64,000 bases of DNA from Acidobacteriota bacterium. Its GTDB lineage: Bacteria; Acidobacteriota; Terriglobia; Terriglobales; Acidobacteriaceae. Numbering within the stretch: position 1 is the stretch's first letter; each line of letters begins with the position of its first letter. Made by a program: the position numbers and the translations under genes. Positions 15,738 through 24,812 of this stretch are shown in pieces. The stretch is from the NCBI GenBank assembly GCA_016196065.1, contig JACPYL010000012.1, positions 773,308-837,307 on the forward strand, written 5' to 3'. A model generated the notes under the pieces. The model ran no database searches and was not told the origin of the DNA. It saw nothing but the letters and a program-made list of their open reading frames with translations.

Positions 15738-17021
15738 ATGAATTCGACGGTTCAGAAAATCACGGCGCAGGTTGACTCACTGCAGAGTGAAATGACCGCG
15801 TTCCTCGCGCGCCTGGTGCAGTTTGCCAGTCTTCCGGGCAGGGAACAGGCGGCGCAACATTTTTATGCCGACAAGCTGCGGGCCCTCGGTTGTTCGCCTC
15901 AGATCCTGACGTCGAAGCGCGAAGAACTGGAATCGCATCCTGCATTTTGTGATGACCTGGTTCCTTTCAACGACCGCCTGAATGTGGTGGGACGCTGGAG
16001 CGCGACTCCCAACAGCGAAAATAGAGGGCGGTCCCTGATCCTCAACGGCCACATGGATGTTGTTCCTACAGGCCATGAATCGTTGTGGTCGGCCTCGCCC
16101 TGGAGCGGCTCCGTAATAGACGGCAAGCTTTATGGACGCGGCTCCTGCGATATGAAAGCCGGACTTACAGCAAACGCGTTCGCTGTGCAGGCGCTGCAGA
16201 ATCTGGGATTTCGTCCCGCGGGCGACGTGTTGCTCGAAAGCGTAATCGGCGAAGAGAGTGGCGGGGTCGGTACGCTCACGACCATCGTCAAGGGATTCAA
16301 GGCTGATGCGGCGATCATTACGGAGCCGACTTGCCTCCATGCATGTCCGGTGCAATCCGGTGCGCTGACCTTCCGCCTGAAAGTCGCAGGACGCGCCATT
16401 CACGCGTGCATGAAACCGCATGGTGTGAGTGCGATTGAAAAGTTCTATCCCTTGCTGCAGGCCGTGCAGGAATTGGAGCGCCGGCGGCACGTGGAGTACA
16501 AGAATGCTCTGTATCCGGATCCGAATAACATTGCGCCCGTAAACTTCGGCACGATTCACGGAGGCGATTGGCCTTCTACCGTGCCCGATGAGGTGGTGAT
16601 CGAAGGCCGGTTCGGAGTTCTGCCCGGCGAATCAACCGCTGACGCAAGAAAGGCGCTGACGACCGCCCTCGATCGCGCCGTGGCAGCGGACGAATGGATG
16701 AAGATGCATCCCCCGCAACTCGAATGGTTCGAAGGACAATTCGAATCCGGACAGACACCGCTGACCGATCCGATTGTCGAGTCGTTGCAACAATGCCACG
16801 CCGAAGTACTCGGCAAGCCAACGGTGCTGCAAGGTGTCACTTACGGATCCGATCTTCGATTGTTCACGAACCACGGCCATGTGCCGGCCGTTCTCTACGG
16901 ACCGGGCAACATCGAGCAGGCGCATACCGTCGATGAGTGGGTCGATTTGCAGGAAGTATTTTCCGCAGCCAAAGTGCTGGCCACCATCATCACGCAGTGG
17001 TGTGGCGGAGAATTTGTCTAG
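15738..17021 (+). CDS. M20 family deacylase (ArgE/DapE type)
   Basis: A 427-residue zinc amidohydrolase. Metal and catalytic motifs are in order: NGHMDVVP (H, with catalytic D), GRGSCDMKAG (bridging D), GEESGG (catalytic E and ligand E), ITEPTC and AHTVDEWV (last H). A dimerisation lid domain lies between. It probably deacylates an N-acyl amino acid or dipeptide, for example N-acetylornithine or succinyl-diaminopimelate, but exact substrate is not certain. ATG at 15738 was chosen although an R4 repeat leaves no clear ribosome site. The gene's end overlaps the opposing DUF2306-type gene by 32 bp. Confidence 0.85.
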   Translation: MNSTVQKITAQVDSLQSEMTAFLARLVQFASLPGREQAAQHFYADKLRALGCSPQILTSKREELESHPAFCDDLVPFNDRLNVVGRWSATPNSENRGRSLILNGHMDVVPTGHESLWSASPWSGSVIDGKLYGRGSCDMKAGLTANAFAVQALQNLGFRPAGDVLLESVIGEESGGVGTLTTIVKGFKADAAIITEPTCLHACPVQSGALTFRLKVAGRAIHACMKPHGVSAIEKFYPLLQAVQELERRRHVEYKNALYPDPNNIAPVNFGTIHGGDWPSTVPDEVVIEGRFGVLPGESTADARKALTTALDRAVAADEWMKMHPPQLEWFEGQFESGQTPLTDPIVESLQQCHAEVLGKPTVLQGVTYGSDLRLFTNHGHVPAVLYGPGNIEQAHTVDEWVDLQEVFSAAKVLATIITQWCGGEFV

Positions 17022-17703
17022 GCGTCTGGTACGCCTTCGTTATCCGGACGCGAATCAGCCAGAAGATCATCAAGAGCAGCGCCAGGGCAGGCGGCACAAA
17101 CCATATCTTCAGTCCGCGCAATGCAACGGGGAATACTTTTTGTTGTCCGAGAAAAAAGGACCCTGCTGCAATGAATAACGCGAACAACATGCGCCAAAGG
17201 TGACGCGCAACCCGCTGAGTGCCAAAAATGCCGCCACGGGCGAGCATGCGAACGTCTCCCACGATGCACAGCAAAACCACGAAACCCCAAATAAAATACA
17301 ACGGCGGTGGATATCCTTCTTTTAGTCTAGTCGGGCTATACAGGGCTTCGAAGCCAAACGTCAGCACCACGCCTTCGAACACTGCGGCAACCAGGAGAGC
17401 GGCCCAATCAAGAAGTTTCGTTTCGCCGTTCTTGTCGCCCCGGCTGGCGGCCGACCATCCGGTAGCAACCAGGTAGAACGTGATCACGCCGCCCAGAACA
17501 TTCCCTAACTGGGATCTCATCAACGCCAGGTACGCGCCGCTGCCGGACATGGTCAACATGGCGATGGCGAATACTCTCCCGGCCATGCCGTGCCTTGGGG
17601 AGCCTTTGCGGAGAGACATGGCTGCGGTGCCGGCGAGTAAGCCTGTGATTCCGGCGCTAATGTGCAGTAGTACTAAAGGTGACCAGCGCATGTTTCTCCG
17701 CAC
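16990..17703 (-). CDS. DUF2306-like integral membrane protein
   Basis: A 237-residue protein with about seven hydrophobic helices. The N-terminal half HISAGITGLLAGTAAM, RHGMAGRVFAIAML and GSGAYLA resembles DUF2306-type membrane proteins, whose function is unknown. Start ATG at 17703; a second ATG four codons later is equally possible. It lies 21 bp after the start of... the ABC permease gene's 3' end lies 21 bp upstream of nothing essential: the two genes are tandem with a short gap (17703 to 17725), so they may be cotranscribed. Confidence 0.65.
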   Translation of the reverse strand: MRRNMRWSPLVLLHISAGITGLLAGTAAMSLRKGSPRHGMAGRVFAIAMLTMSGSGAYLALMRSQLGNVLGGVITFYLVATGWSAASRGDKNGETKLLDWAALLVAAVFEGVVLTFGFEALYSPTRLKEGYPPPLYFIWGFVVLLCIVGDVRMLARGGIFGTQRVARHLWRMLFALFIAAGSFFLGQQKVFPVALRGLKIWFVPPALALLLMIFWLIRVRITKAYQTPRQILRHTTA

Positions 17704-17724
17704 TTCGTGAACTGTGCACGTTTC

Positions 17725-18627
17725 TCAGATCGGCCCCTGCGAACGTCGTAAGCGGGCTGCTGCGACTAGAAATAGCGCGGTCAATGCAAGGCCGATCCAC
17801 ATGCCCGGCTTCAATAATGTTTGCACGGGATCGATATACAACATTGCGGAAGCGGATGAGGCTTTTTCCCCTCCGGCGCCAAGGATCCGGTTTCCCACCA
17901 CGTCCACGATATGTCGTGTGTTGAATGCAATCTTTTCAATTGTGCCGATCGCAAACAGAGGCAAGGCTGCCCACAGGAATGGTGACCTTCGAGACCAAGC
18001 CGAGACCAGCAGCAACCACCCATAGACCGGCGCATACCATAATCCATGACCCAACAGCAGGTGATAGAACTCCATCAACGTCATCTGCGCCAGTGCAACG
18101 TGAGACCACAGCATTCCCACACCCTGGCCACTCCCCAGCAGCACCATGGTATGCAGCAGCATGATCATCCATTGCGTCACGATGGTGATGACGAAAGTGA
18201 TGAGCGGGAGAACAAACACCGGAATCGCCGCCTTGGAGAGTACGGTGGTGAGATCGGACACCGGCAGCGATTTCCAGAACAGGATGCTGCGGTCGCGCCG
18301 CTCGCCATGGAGCGCCCCGAGACTGTAGAAAATCGCGACCACGAACGTGGCGCCCATGATGAGAAGTGCTGCGAACATGTACGCCTGCTCGATCGCGTCA
18401 TGCTGCATTGCCGGGCTCATTTCCGCCCCCCCGCGCACATTCGCCAGGAAACGTGGCAAGCCGATGAGCGCGCCAATGAGAACAATGCCTGCCGCGGCCA
18501 GGGGAGCGAGAAAGATGGAGCGGTTCTCCCACAACTCCCGCTTCACCGACCAGAGGATAAGTCGACTCACAGGGAAAGCAGCGCGAGAGGCGGACATCGC
18601 GTTCGATTGAGGATTCATAGTATTCAT
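17725..18627 (-). CDS. ABC transporter permease (ABC-2 type)
   Basis: A 300-residue membrane protein with about six hydrophobic helices (near 42-62, 85-110, 130-160, 170-190, 200-220 and 275-295). It starts with ATG at 18627, which overlaps the TGA of the ATPase gene (ATGA), so it is coupled to it. The arrangement GntR-ATPase-permease matches YtrA-YtrBC-type export systems, often linked to antibiotic or envelope stress. Transported substrate unknown. Confidence 0.85.
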   Translation of the reverse strand: MNTMNPQSNAMSASRAAFPVSRLILWSVKRELWENRSIFLAPLAAAGIVLIGALIGLPRFLANVRGGAEMSPAMQHDAIEQAYMFAALLIMGATFVVAIFYSLGALHGERRDRSILFWKSLPVSDLTTVLSKAAIPVFVLPLITFVITIVTQWMIMLLHTMVLLGSGQGVGMLWSHVALAQMTLMEFYHLLLGHGLWYAPVYGWLLLVSAWSRRSPFLWAALPLFAIGTIEKIAFNTRHIVDVVGNRILGAGGEKASSASAMLYIDPVQTLLKPGMWIGLALTALFLVAAARLRRSQGPI

Positions 18628-19523
18628 CGGGCGGCTCCTTGCGGCTGCACTTGCTCCTGATTGCCAATGACCGCGACGAACAGGTCGGCGATGCTGGGCG
18701 TGTGCGCCTCACCCAGGCTGGCAAGTTGCTGACGATCCACATTGAGTTTGGAATCCGGCTTCAGATCGAAAAGCAGGATGCTGCGACCAATGGTCTTGCG
18801 CTCGTTGATTGGCTTGAGCGCCCGTGCGGCAGCGATCTGGTCTGGATTTATGGTCACTTCTACGTAGCGCGTTTCCAGTTCTTCCATGCTGCAGTTGAAT
18901 ACGATGCGGCCGCGGTCGATGAACATGAGGTCGGTGAGGACGTTCTGCACTTCCTCCACCTGATGCGTGGTCAGGAGAATGGTGCGGCTGCCATCGAAGT
19001 AATCGTTCAGCAGAGAATCGTAAAACTGCTTCCGGTACAGGATGTCGAGTCCCAAGGTCGGCTCGTCCAGCACCAGCAATTTCGCGTCGATCGCCATCAC
19101 CAGCGCGAGGTGGAGTTGCGCCACCATTCCCTTGGATAACTCCCGGACCTTGCGGTCACGGCCGATGGTGGTCTTCGCCAGAAAACTTTCTGCCTTGGCG
19201 CGATCGAATCGCGGATGTACTCCGGCAACGTAGTCGAGAGTCTGCGAGACCTTGATCCAACGCGGCAGGACGGCGACATCGGAAATGAAGCAGACATCGA
19301 GCATGAGCTGATCGCGTTCCGTCCAGGGATCGTGTCCGAGCACTTTCAACTCTCCCTGATAAGGAGTGAGCCCGAGAATCGCGTTGAGCGCAGTCGTCTT
19401 GCCGGCGCCGTTGGGGCCGATGAGCCCGAGGATGCGGCCCTCCTCGACGCGTAAATCGACGCCGTCGAGCGCGACCGTTGTGCCGAAGACCTTGCGAAGA
19501 CCGCGTGCTTCTATGCATGCCAT
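18624..19523 (-). CDS. ABC transporter ATP-binding protein
   Basis: A 299-residue nucleotide-binding subunit. Walker A is G36PNGAGKT43, the signature is degenerate LSKGM at 129-133 (in place of LSGGQ), and Walker B is LLVLDEPTLGLD with the catalytic E154. A 70-residue C-terminal extension follows. It should energise the permease at 17725-18627. The gene begins 4 bp after the GntR regulator's stop, so all three genes form one operon. Confidence 0.92.
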   Translation of the reverse strand: MACIEARGLRKVFGTTVALDGVDLRVEEGRILGLIGPNGAGKTTALNAILGLTPYQGELKVLGHDPWTERDQLMLDVCFISDVAVLPRWIKVSQTLDYVAGVHPRFDRAKAESFLAKTTIGRDRKVRELSKGMVAQLHLALVMAIDAKLLVLDEPTLGLDILYRKQFYDSLLNDYFDGSRTILLTTHQVEEVQNVLTDLMFIDRGRIVFNCSMEELETRYVEVTINPDQIAAARALKPINERKTIGRSILLFDLKPDSKLNVDRQQLASLGEAHTPSIADLFVAVIGNQEQVQPQGAAR

Positions 19524-19527
19524 GGTG

Positions 19528-19944
19528 TCAGCGCTTCTCCTCGGAGGGATTTGACTTGTTGTCCTTGGACTTGTCCTCGGCCGGGGATGACTTATCGGTG
19601 GCGGCCAGAAGTTCTTCCGCTTTCAGGCCCAGTCGCTGAATGGTAGCGTGGACCCTGGGCCATTCTTCGCCAAGAAACTTTTGGCGTTCGCCCTGCAGTA
19701 ACAGGTTGCGCGCGCCGGAATTGATGAACATGCCAAGACCTCGCCTGCTCTCGACCAGACCGTCGTCGACCAGTTGCTGATAGCCCTTCAGAACCGTGAG
19801 CGGATTGACGCGATACTCGGCGGCGACGTTGCGCACAGAAGGAAGTGGATCTCCTTCCTTGAGCACGCCGTCGAGGATCATCGCGACCACGCGGTCGCGA
19901 AGCTGGCGGTAAATCGGTTGACTGTCGTTCCAATCACGGTCCAT
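19528..19944 (-). CDS. GntR family regulator, YtrA subfamily
   Basis: A 138-residue regulator. An N-terminal winged helix (about 8-75; PIYRQLRDRVVAMILDG, LPSVRNVAAEYRVNPLTVLK) is followed by a short effector-dimerisation tail with no FCD or UTRA domain, which defines the YtrA type. The tail ends in a Lys/Asp/Ser-rich segment. ATG at 19944 is preferred over a TTG four codons earlier. It very likely represses its own operon with the ABC ATPase and permease directly downstream. Confidence 0.9.
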   Translation of the reverse strand: MDRDWNDSQPIYRQLRDRVVAMILDGVLKEGDPLPSVRNVAAEYRVNPLTVLKGYQQLVDDGLVESRRGLGMFINSGARNLLLQGERQKFLGEEWPRVHATIQRLGLKAEELLAATDKSSPAEDKSKDNKSNPSEEKR

Positions 19945-19982
19945 CCTGAGTCCCAATAATCCTTTTCCCTAAGTAGTGCAGT

Positions 19983-20699
19983 CTAACTAACCGCCGGCGA
20001 TGGAGCTGCGAATTCCAGTGCCGGTGGTTTGGCACCCTTGATGACGAGCCACAGCATAAGCGCCATCTCCCCGAAGAGCGCGGGCTGGGAGAACATGAAT
20101 ACGTTCCCGTAATACTGCGGCAACAGCAATCCGATGAAACTCAAGATCACGTAGGCCAAGCCGTTGAAGACCAGCCAAACTCCCAAAAAGCGCGGCATGA
20201 TGCGCGACCGGTAAATGAGGATCGCCAACGGAATCAGCCATACGCCCCAAAGAATCTCCGCAGCTGTCACTTGATGGTCATGCAGGCGCAGGAACAGCAT
20301 GACCAGCGCGTCCCGCTGAGGCTTTTCGAATGCAGACAAGAAACCGGTGCCGCGCACGATCATCAGGGCACCTGCGTCGCTCACCACGTTAACAAAGTAA
20401 AGTAGGGAGGGCATCACGCCGCCAAAGATTACAACCTGCACAGCGAGGCCGTGATCCACTCCCTTGAACAACCGGTAAAAGGCCAGGGCGAGGAAAATCA
20501 GGACGACCGCGCCAATCAGGTCGCTGACCATCCCGAAACGGAAGAGCCACTCGTGAGCCGCAATGTTGTTCACGGTTGCCGCAGCATCTTCGTGGACGAA
20601 CAGCTTGTTGGGAATATAGATGAGGCGCAGTGGCCCGAGCAGGACGAGGAGAAGGTACCAGAGTCCAGCGACTCTCCCTGGATTGTAGGTTGCGCTCAA
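19983..20699 (-). CDS. DUF4386 family membrane protein
   Basis: A 238-residue protein with six to seven hydrophobic helices. The start YNPGRVAGLWYLLLVLLGPL, the FRFGMVSDLIG segment and the central LRLHDHQVTAAEILWGVWLIP correspond to DUF4386, whose function is unknown. DUF4386 proteins often stand beside stress regulators and transporters. Here the gene stands 38 bp upstream of the YtrA-type regulator on the same strand and could be the first gene of that operon. Confidence 0.75.
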   Translation of the reverse strand: MSATYNPGRVAGLWYLLLVLLGPLRLIYIPNKLFVHEDAAATVNNIAAHEWLFRFGMVSDLIGAVVLIFLALAFYRLFKGVDHGLAVQVVIFGGVMPSLLYFVNVVSDAGALMIVRGTGFLSAFEKPQRDALVMLFLRLHDHQVTAAEILWGVWLIPLAILIYRSRIMPRFLGVWLVFNGLAYVILSFIGLLLPQYYGNVFMFSQPALFGEMALMLWLVIKGAKPPALEFAAPSPAVS

Positions 20700-20771
20700 G
20701 TTTCCCTCCCTCGTTCCCTGAATATCGGGTCAAGATAGCCGTTCCACTCATTCCGCAGAGATACTCTATCG

Positions 20772-21341
20772 TTATTTCGCGCGCTGCAAGTCGAAGTGCG
20801 CATGGATCGGCTTGTCACCCGGCATCATGTACGTCCAGTCTTCCAGGTGGTGATCGGCGTCGATGTAGGTGAACACGGCGTGATGCATGTGTCCAAACTT
20901 GGTGCCGCCGGAGACGTCGACTAATTCGAATTCCACTTTCTTGTTGTCCGGGGACATCGTGCCAACCATGTGCGGACGGTTGCCCGCGTCACAGTAGTGG
21001 ATCAGGTTGAGTTTGTCGCCTTCCACGTAAAGCATGGTGACCGGATGATCGAACTTGGCCGGATCCAACGGCGTGTTAGCTTCCTGAAGTTCGTGCACTA
21101 CGGCGTTTCCTCTGGACGTCACACGCAGCGAAACATGAAGCGGCTTCCCGCCACTCATCGACGGCATTTCCGGAACTGCCACGGGGCCTTCCCACTCTCC
21201 GGCGAAGGTCTTCATCTGCTCGAATGATTTTTGCGCTTCGGACGGAGCCGGTTTGTCAGCCTTGTGCATGTCGGACTGCGCGAAGGCCAAGATCGAGAGT
21301 GACAGCAGCGCGGCAGGTAGGGTACAGCGAAGGAATTTCAT
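20772..21341 (-). CDS. secreted protein of unknown function (DUF1579-like)
   Basis: A 189-residue protein with a signal peptide (MKFLRCTLPAALLSLSILAFA). The mature part has FEQMKTFAGEWEG, a middle with NAVVHELQEAN, LIHYCDAGNRPHM and a histidine-rich FGHMHHAVFTYIDADHHLEDW. The first of these resembles the lipocalin-like DUF1579 group. No catalytic motif is recognised. ATG at 21341 follows AGGAGAATCAC, an excellent ribosome site, so the longer frame is rejected. Confidence 0.65.
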   Translation of the reverse strand: MKFLRCTLPAALLSLSILAFAQSDMHKADKPAPSEAQKSFEQMKTFAGEWEGPVAVPEMPSMSGGKPLHVSLRVTSRGNAVVHELQEANTPLDPAKFDHPVTMLYVEGDKLNLIHYCDAGNRPHMVGTMSPDNKKVEFELVDVSGGTKFGHMHHAVFTYIDADHHLEDWTYMMPGDKPIHAHFDLQRAK

Positions 21342-21443
21342 ATGTGATTCTCCTGAAGAGTTCAATTTGCTTTTGGAGCCAGGCTTCACGACTGCAGTCC
21401 GCAACAAACGACCTTGCTCAGTACGATTGGCATCCAGCACTGG

Positions 21444-21476
21444 TATAGTTAACTACAACACTATATATGCTGTCAA
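21444..21476 (-). promoter_or_regulatory. candidate promoter with AT-rich inverted repeat
   Basis: Minus strand: TTGACA at 21476-21471 is followed 18 nt later by TTAACT, a possible -10. TATAGT and ACTATA (21444-21465, 10-nt spacer) and the palindrome TAGTTAACTA overlap it, as in repressor-controlled promoters. It stands 103-135 bp before the secreted protein gene at 21341. Confidence 0.35.
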
Positions 21477-21603
21477 TGATTTTCTTTGATGGCGGGTATC
21501 CTAAAGAAGACAAAGGAATTTCCTTGAAGTGAGCGTGAGATGGATTTCGGGATCTAACGGGAATGGGTGGAGTCTGTAACCTGTTTGTGCGCTGGCAGCG
21601 GGT

Positions 21604-22575
21604 CTAGTTTGGGATAAGGAGCAATTTTCCAGTCGTCTTGCGGCCTTCCAGATCGCGGTGAGCCTGCGCGGCCTGTTCCAGCGGATAGACATGCTCGATC
21701 CGCAACTTGAGCTTTCCGGCGCGAATCATCGAGAAGACGGATCCGGCTCGCAGCTGCAGTTCTTTCTGCGTCGCGATGTAGTTGCCGAGCGAAGGGCGAG
21801 TGAGGAATAAGGATCCCTTTTGGGTCAGCACAATCGGATCGAACGGGGGCACCGCTCCGCTGGAACCTCCGTAGAGCGCCATCATCCCGCGCGGCCGAAG
21901 AATGTTGAGGCCCTTCTCGAACGTGGTCTTGCCCACTGAGTCGTAAACGACGTCTACGCCTTTGCCATTGGTGAGCCGCTTGGTTTCGGCCTCGAAATCG
22001 GCTTCCTTGTAAAGGATGGTCTCGTCCGCACCGGCGGCATGGGCGAGTGTAGCTTTCTCTTCGGTCGAAACCGTTGCGATGACACGGGCGCCGATATTGT
22101 GTGCCATTTGCACCAGCAGCAATCCCACGCCTCCGGCGGCAGCATGGACGAATGCGGTCTCACCTTTCTTCAGCGGATAAGTGTCGTGTGCCAGATAATG
22201 CGCCGTCATCCCCTGCAACATCGCGGCTGCAGCTTCGCGGTCGGTGACATCGTCGGGAACTTTGACCAGGCGGTCGGCGGGCACGGCAATGTATTCCGCG
22301 TAGGCTCCCATCGCGGTCGCGAAGGCCACGCGATCGCCTTTTGCAAATCCGTACGCATCGGGACCTACGGCGGTGACAACTCCGGCAGCCTCTTGCCCGG
22401 CAACGAAGGGTACGGGTGCTTTGTAACGTCCTTCGCGATAGTAGACGTCAATAAAATTGACGCCCGCCGCCAGGACGTTCACCACCACCTCGTTCGTGCG
22501 CGGCTGAGGAACGGGCAAATCCACCAGTTCCATCGCCTCTGGACCGCCGACTTGTTTGACTTGAATGGCTTTCAT
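21604..22575 (-). CDS. qorA: NADPH:quinone oxidoreductase (zinc-independent MDR)
   Basis: A 323-residue medium-chain reductase. Seen: AAGVNFIDVYYREG near 40, the GroES-like fold, HAAAGGVGLLLVQMA for nucleotide binding near 150 and GKGVDVVYDSVG. The cysteine and histidine ligands of zinc-type alcohol dehydrogenases are absent, as in the quinone oxidoreductase branch. It reduces quinones with NADPH in the cytoplasm. ATG at 22575 fits homologue starts; four codons upstream is another ATG. Confidence 0.88.
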   Translation of the reverse strand: MKAIQVKQVGGPEAMELVDLPVPQPRTNEVVVNVLAAGVNFIDVYYREGRYKAPVPFVAGQEAAGVVTAVGPDAYGFAKGDRVAFATAMGAYAEYIAVPADRLVKVPDDVTDREAAAAMLQGMTAHYLAHDTYPLKKGETAFVHAAAGGVGLLLVQMAHNIGARVIATVSTEEKATLAHAAGADETILYKEADFEAETKRLTNGKGVDVVYDSVGKTTFEKGLNILRPRGMMALYGGSSGAVPPFDPIVLTQKGSLFLTRPSLGNYIATQKELQLRAGSVFSMIRAGKLKLRIEHVYPLEQAAQAHRDLEGRKTTGKLLLIPN

Positions 22576-22879
22576 GGGATCTCGCATCTCAAATATATAA
22601 CGATCGATCGAATGAGATTGAGGCCGCCGCGCTCACTCGCAGGTTGGGACGGGAGTCGGGCTTGCGAACGGCCAAGGACGAGCGGCGAAGGACGTGTTAT
22701 TTCACGACGCGCCTCTCTTGCCACGGCCAGTGTGCCTGGGGTAATATCCCGGCCCTGGTAACGAAAGTAACCGGTGGAAGGCTCTGTCGTAGCATTGACC
22801 CAACGAATTTCTGGATAGTACCATCTCAACAGTCAGGGGCCAGGAAGAGTCCCAAGTTTTTGGGTAAGTTTCTGAGAAT
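22576..22879. other. intergenic region between divergent qorA and mltD
   Basis: This 304-bp gap holds the promoters of both genes. The palindrome CGATCGATCG at 22601-22610 lies 26 bp before the qorA start, in an AT-rich stretch, and may be an operator. No gene is seen. Confidence 0.4.
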
Positions 22880-24805
22880 ATGAGACTTCAAACCTATCGG
22901 TCTCTGGCGATCGCGATGGCTGCTTTGGCGGCCAATATCGCCTGTCAATCAGCTCAGAAGCAGACTTTCTTTCCGCCCGTTGAAGCGCAAGCGCCCGCTC
23001 TGAAGGCGACCAAAGCTCCAGCCCCCGCGCCCGCGCCAAGTCCAGAAGAGCCCAAGCCAGTAGCCGCCGCTCCCGAACCGCCAAGCAAGGCGCAACCTGC
23101 TGCTGCCGATGCAGCCGCGGAGCTGATTGCGCGCGTGGAGAAGGAATATCAGGCTGGGCAGGAAAGCTATAAGAAAGGCAATCTGGAAGCGGCCAAAAAG
23201 AGTTTTGACGCTGCGGTCAACCTGCTTCTGAATGCCAGCGACAACCTGCGATCGGACGACCGCCTCGATCGCGAACTGGATCGCGTCATGGAAGGCATCA
23301 ACGGACTCGATCTGCTGGCGGCGCAGGACGGCGAAGGTCCGCAGCAAAAGCAGGAGCCGGCTCCCATCGACGAAGCCAACGAGCAGACGCCGACGGTCGA
23401 CGCCAGTGTTAAGGCAAAAGCGGAAGCGGAAGTGAAATCCACCCACTCCGATCTGCCGCTGATGATGACCGATCAGGTGGCTGGATTCATCAACTTCTTC
23501 TCCAATCGCGGACGCGGAACGCTGGAACGTGCCTTAGCTCGCTCCGGACGTTACGAGGAAATGATCCGAAGGATTCTCAAGCAGGAAGGCGTGCCGCAGG
23601 ATCTGATTTACCTTGCACAGGCGGAATCCGGTTTTCATTCGCTCGCGGTTTCGCGCGCTGGCGCTCGCGGTATGTGGCAATTCATGGGCAGCCGCGCCAA
23701 GGGCTACGGGCTGCAACGCAACTTCTGGGTCGATGAGCGTCAGGATCCCGAGAAAGCGACGCGTGCCGCTGCTCACCATCTTAAAGACCTGTACGCGCAG
23801 TTTGGGGACTGGTATTTGGCAATGGCGGCCTACAACTCCGGTCCAGGCAGGGTACAGAGCGCCGTAAAGCGTACGGGCTACGCCGACTTCTGGGAACTCT
23901 ATCGCCGCGACGTGCTGCCCAAGGAAACGCGGAACTATGTTCCGATCATTCTGGCTGTCACCATCATGGCGAAGAATCCAGAGCAGTACGGACTCGACGA
24001 CGTGAATCGCGACCAGCCAATTCCCTATGACACGGTGAAGATCGACTATCCGATTGACCTGCGTCTGCTTGCCCAGTGCGTCAATGCAACTCCCGCCGAG
24101 TTGCAGGAACTGAATCCGAGCCTGTTGCGCCTGAGCACTCCGAAAGACGGCACGTTCGATTTACATCTTCCAGTCGGAACAAAGAAGAATTTCGAGGCCG
24201 CGGTCGCGGCGATTCCGGCGGACAAGCGTCTCTGGTGGCGCTATCACGACGTGAAGGACGGCGACACTCTGGCATCGCTGGCGCGTACCTATCACACGAC
24301 TTCCAGAGCGATCTCGGAAGCCAATAAGCTCGACGATGATTCGCTGGAGTCTCAGACTCGCCTCGTCATCCCAATCGTTGCCGGCAAATTCAGCGATACC
24401 GGAACGTACGCCCACCGCATCACGCGCTACAAGGTACACAAGGGCGACACGGTGGAAACCGTCGCCGAAAACTTTGCCGTACCTGTGAAGATGGTTCGAA
24501 GCTGGAATCGCCTGAAAGGGAACAGCCTGGCAGGGCGAAAAGTGCTCTATCTGCACCTGCCCGTCACTCCGGGCGTTGCCGATACGCACGTGGCGACGAC
24601 GCACTCCAGGCGCTCTCGAAAGAAGACGACGGATGCCAAGGTGTCCCCACCGAGCGGTGTGGTGCATCACAGAGTGAAGAGCGGCGAAACCCTCTACTCG
24701 ATCGCAAGTTCCTACAACACGACCGTCGCTGCCCTGCAACGGAATAACCGCAATACTTCGTCGCTGCGTCCGGGAATGATCCTGGTCGTGCGGGCAGCAC
24801 GTTAA
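22880..24805 (+). CDS. mltD: MltD-like lytic transglycosylase with three LysM domains
   Basis: A 641-residue cell-wall enzyme. An N-terminal signal ends near C22 (NIAC), perhaps a lipoprotein site but not a canonical lipobox. A Pro/Ala-rich linker (35-75), a helical segment with TPR-like character (80-140), the SLT catalytic domain (about 225-345) and LysM modules near 455-500, 514-560 and 593-638 follow. The catalytic glutamate is E249 in AQAESGF; GARGMWQFM and AAYNSGPG are the other SLT motifs. It cleaves peptidoglycan glycan strands in the periplasm. It converges with fabG with a 7-bp gap. Confidence 0.92.
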   Translation: MRLQTYRSLAIAMAALAANIACQSAQKQTFFPPVEAQAPALKATKAPAPAPAPSPEEPKPVAAAPEPPSKAQPAAADAAAELIARVEKEYQAGQESYKKGNLEAAKKSFDAAVNLLLNASDNLRSDDRLDRELDRVMEGINGLDLLAAQDGEGPQQKQEPAPIDEANEQTPTVDASVKAKAEAEVKSTHSDLPLMMTDQVAGFINFFSNRGRGTLERALARSGRYEEMIRRILKQEGVPQDLIYLAQAESGFHSLAVSRAGARGMWQFMGSRAKGYGLQRNFWVDERQDPEKATRAAAHHLKDLYAQFGDWYLAMAAYNSGPGRVQSAVKRTGYADFWELYRRDVLPKETRNYVPIILAVTIMAKNPEQYGLDDVNRDQPIPYDTVKIDYPIDLRLLAQCVNATPAELQELNPSLLRLSTPKDGTFDLHLPVGTKKNFEAAVAAIPADKRLWWRYHDVKDGDTLASLARTYHTTSRAISEANKLDDDSLESQTRLVIPIVAGKFSDTGTYAHRITRYKVHKGDTVETVAENFAVPVKMVRSWNRLKGNSLAGRKVLYLHLPVTPGVADTHVATTHSRRSRKKTTDAKVSPPSGVVHHRVKSGETLYSIASSYNTTVAALQRNNRNTSSLRPGMILVVRAAR

Positions 24806-24812
24806 GACCTCT

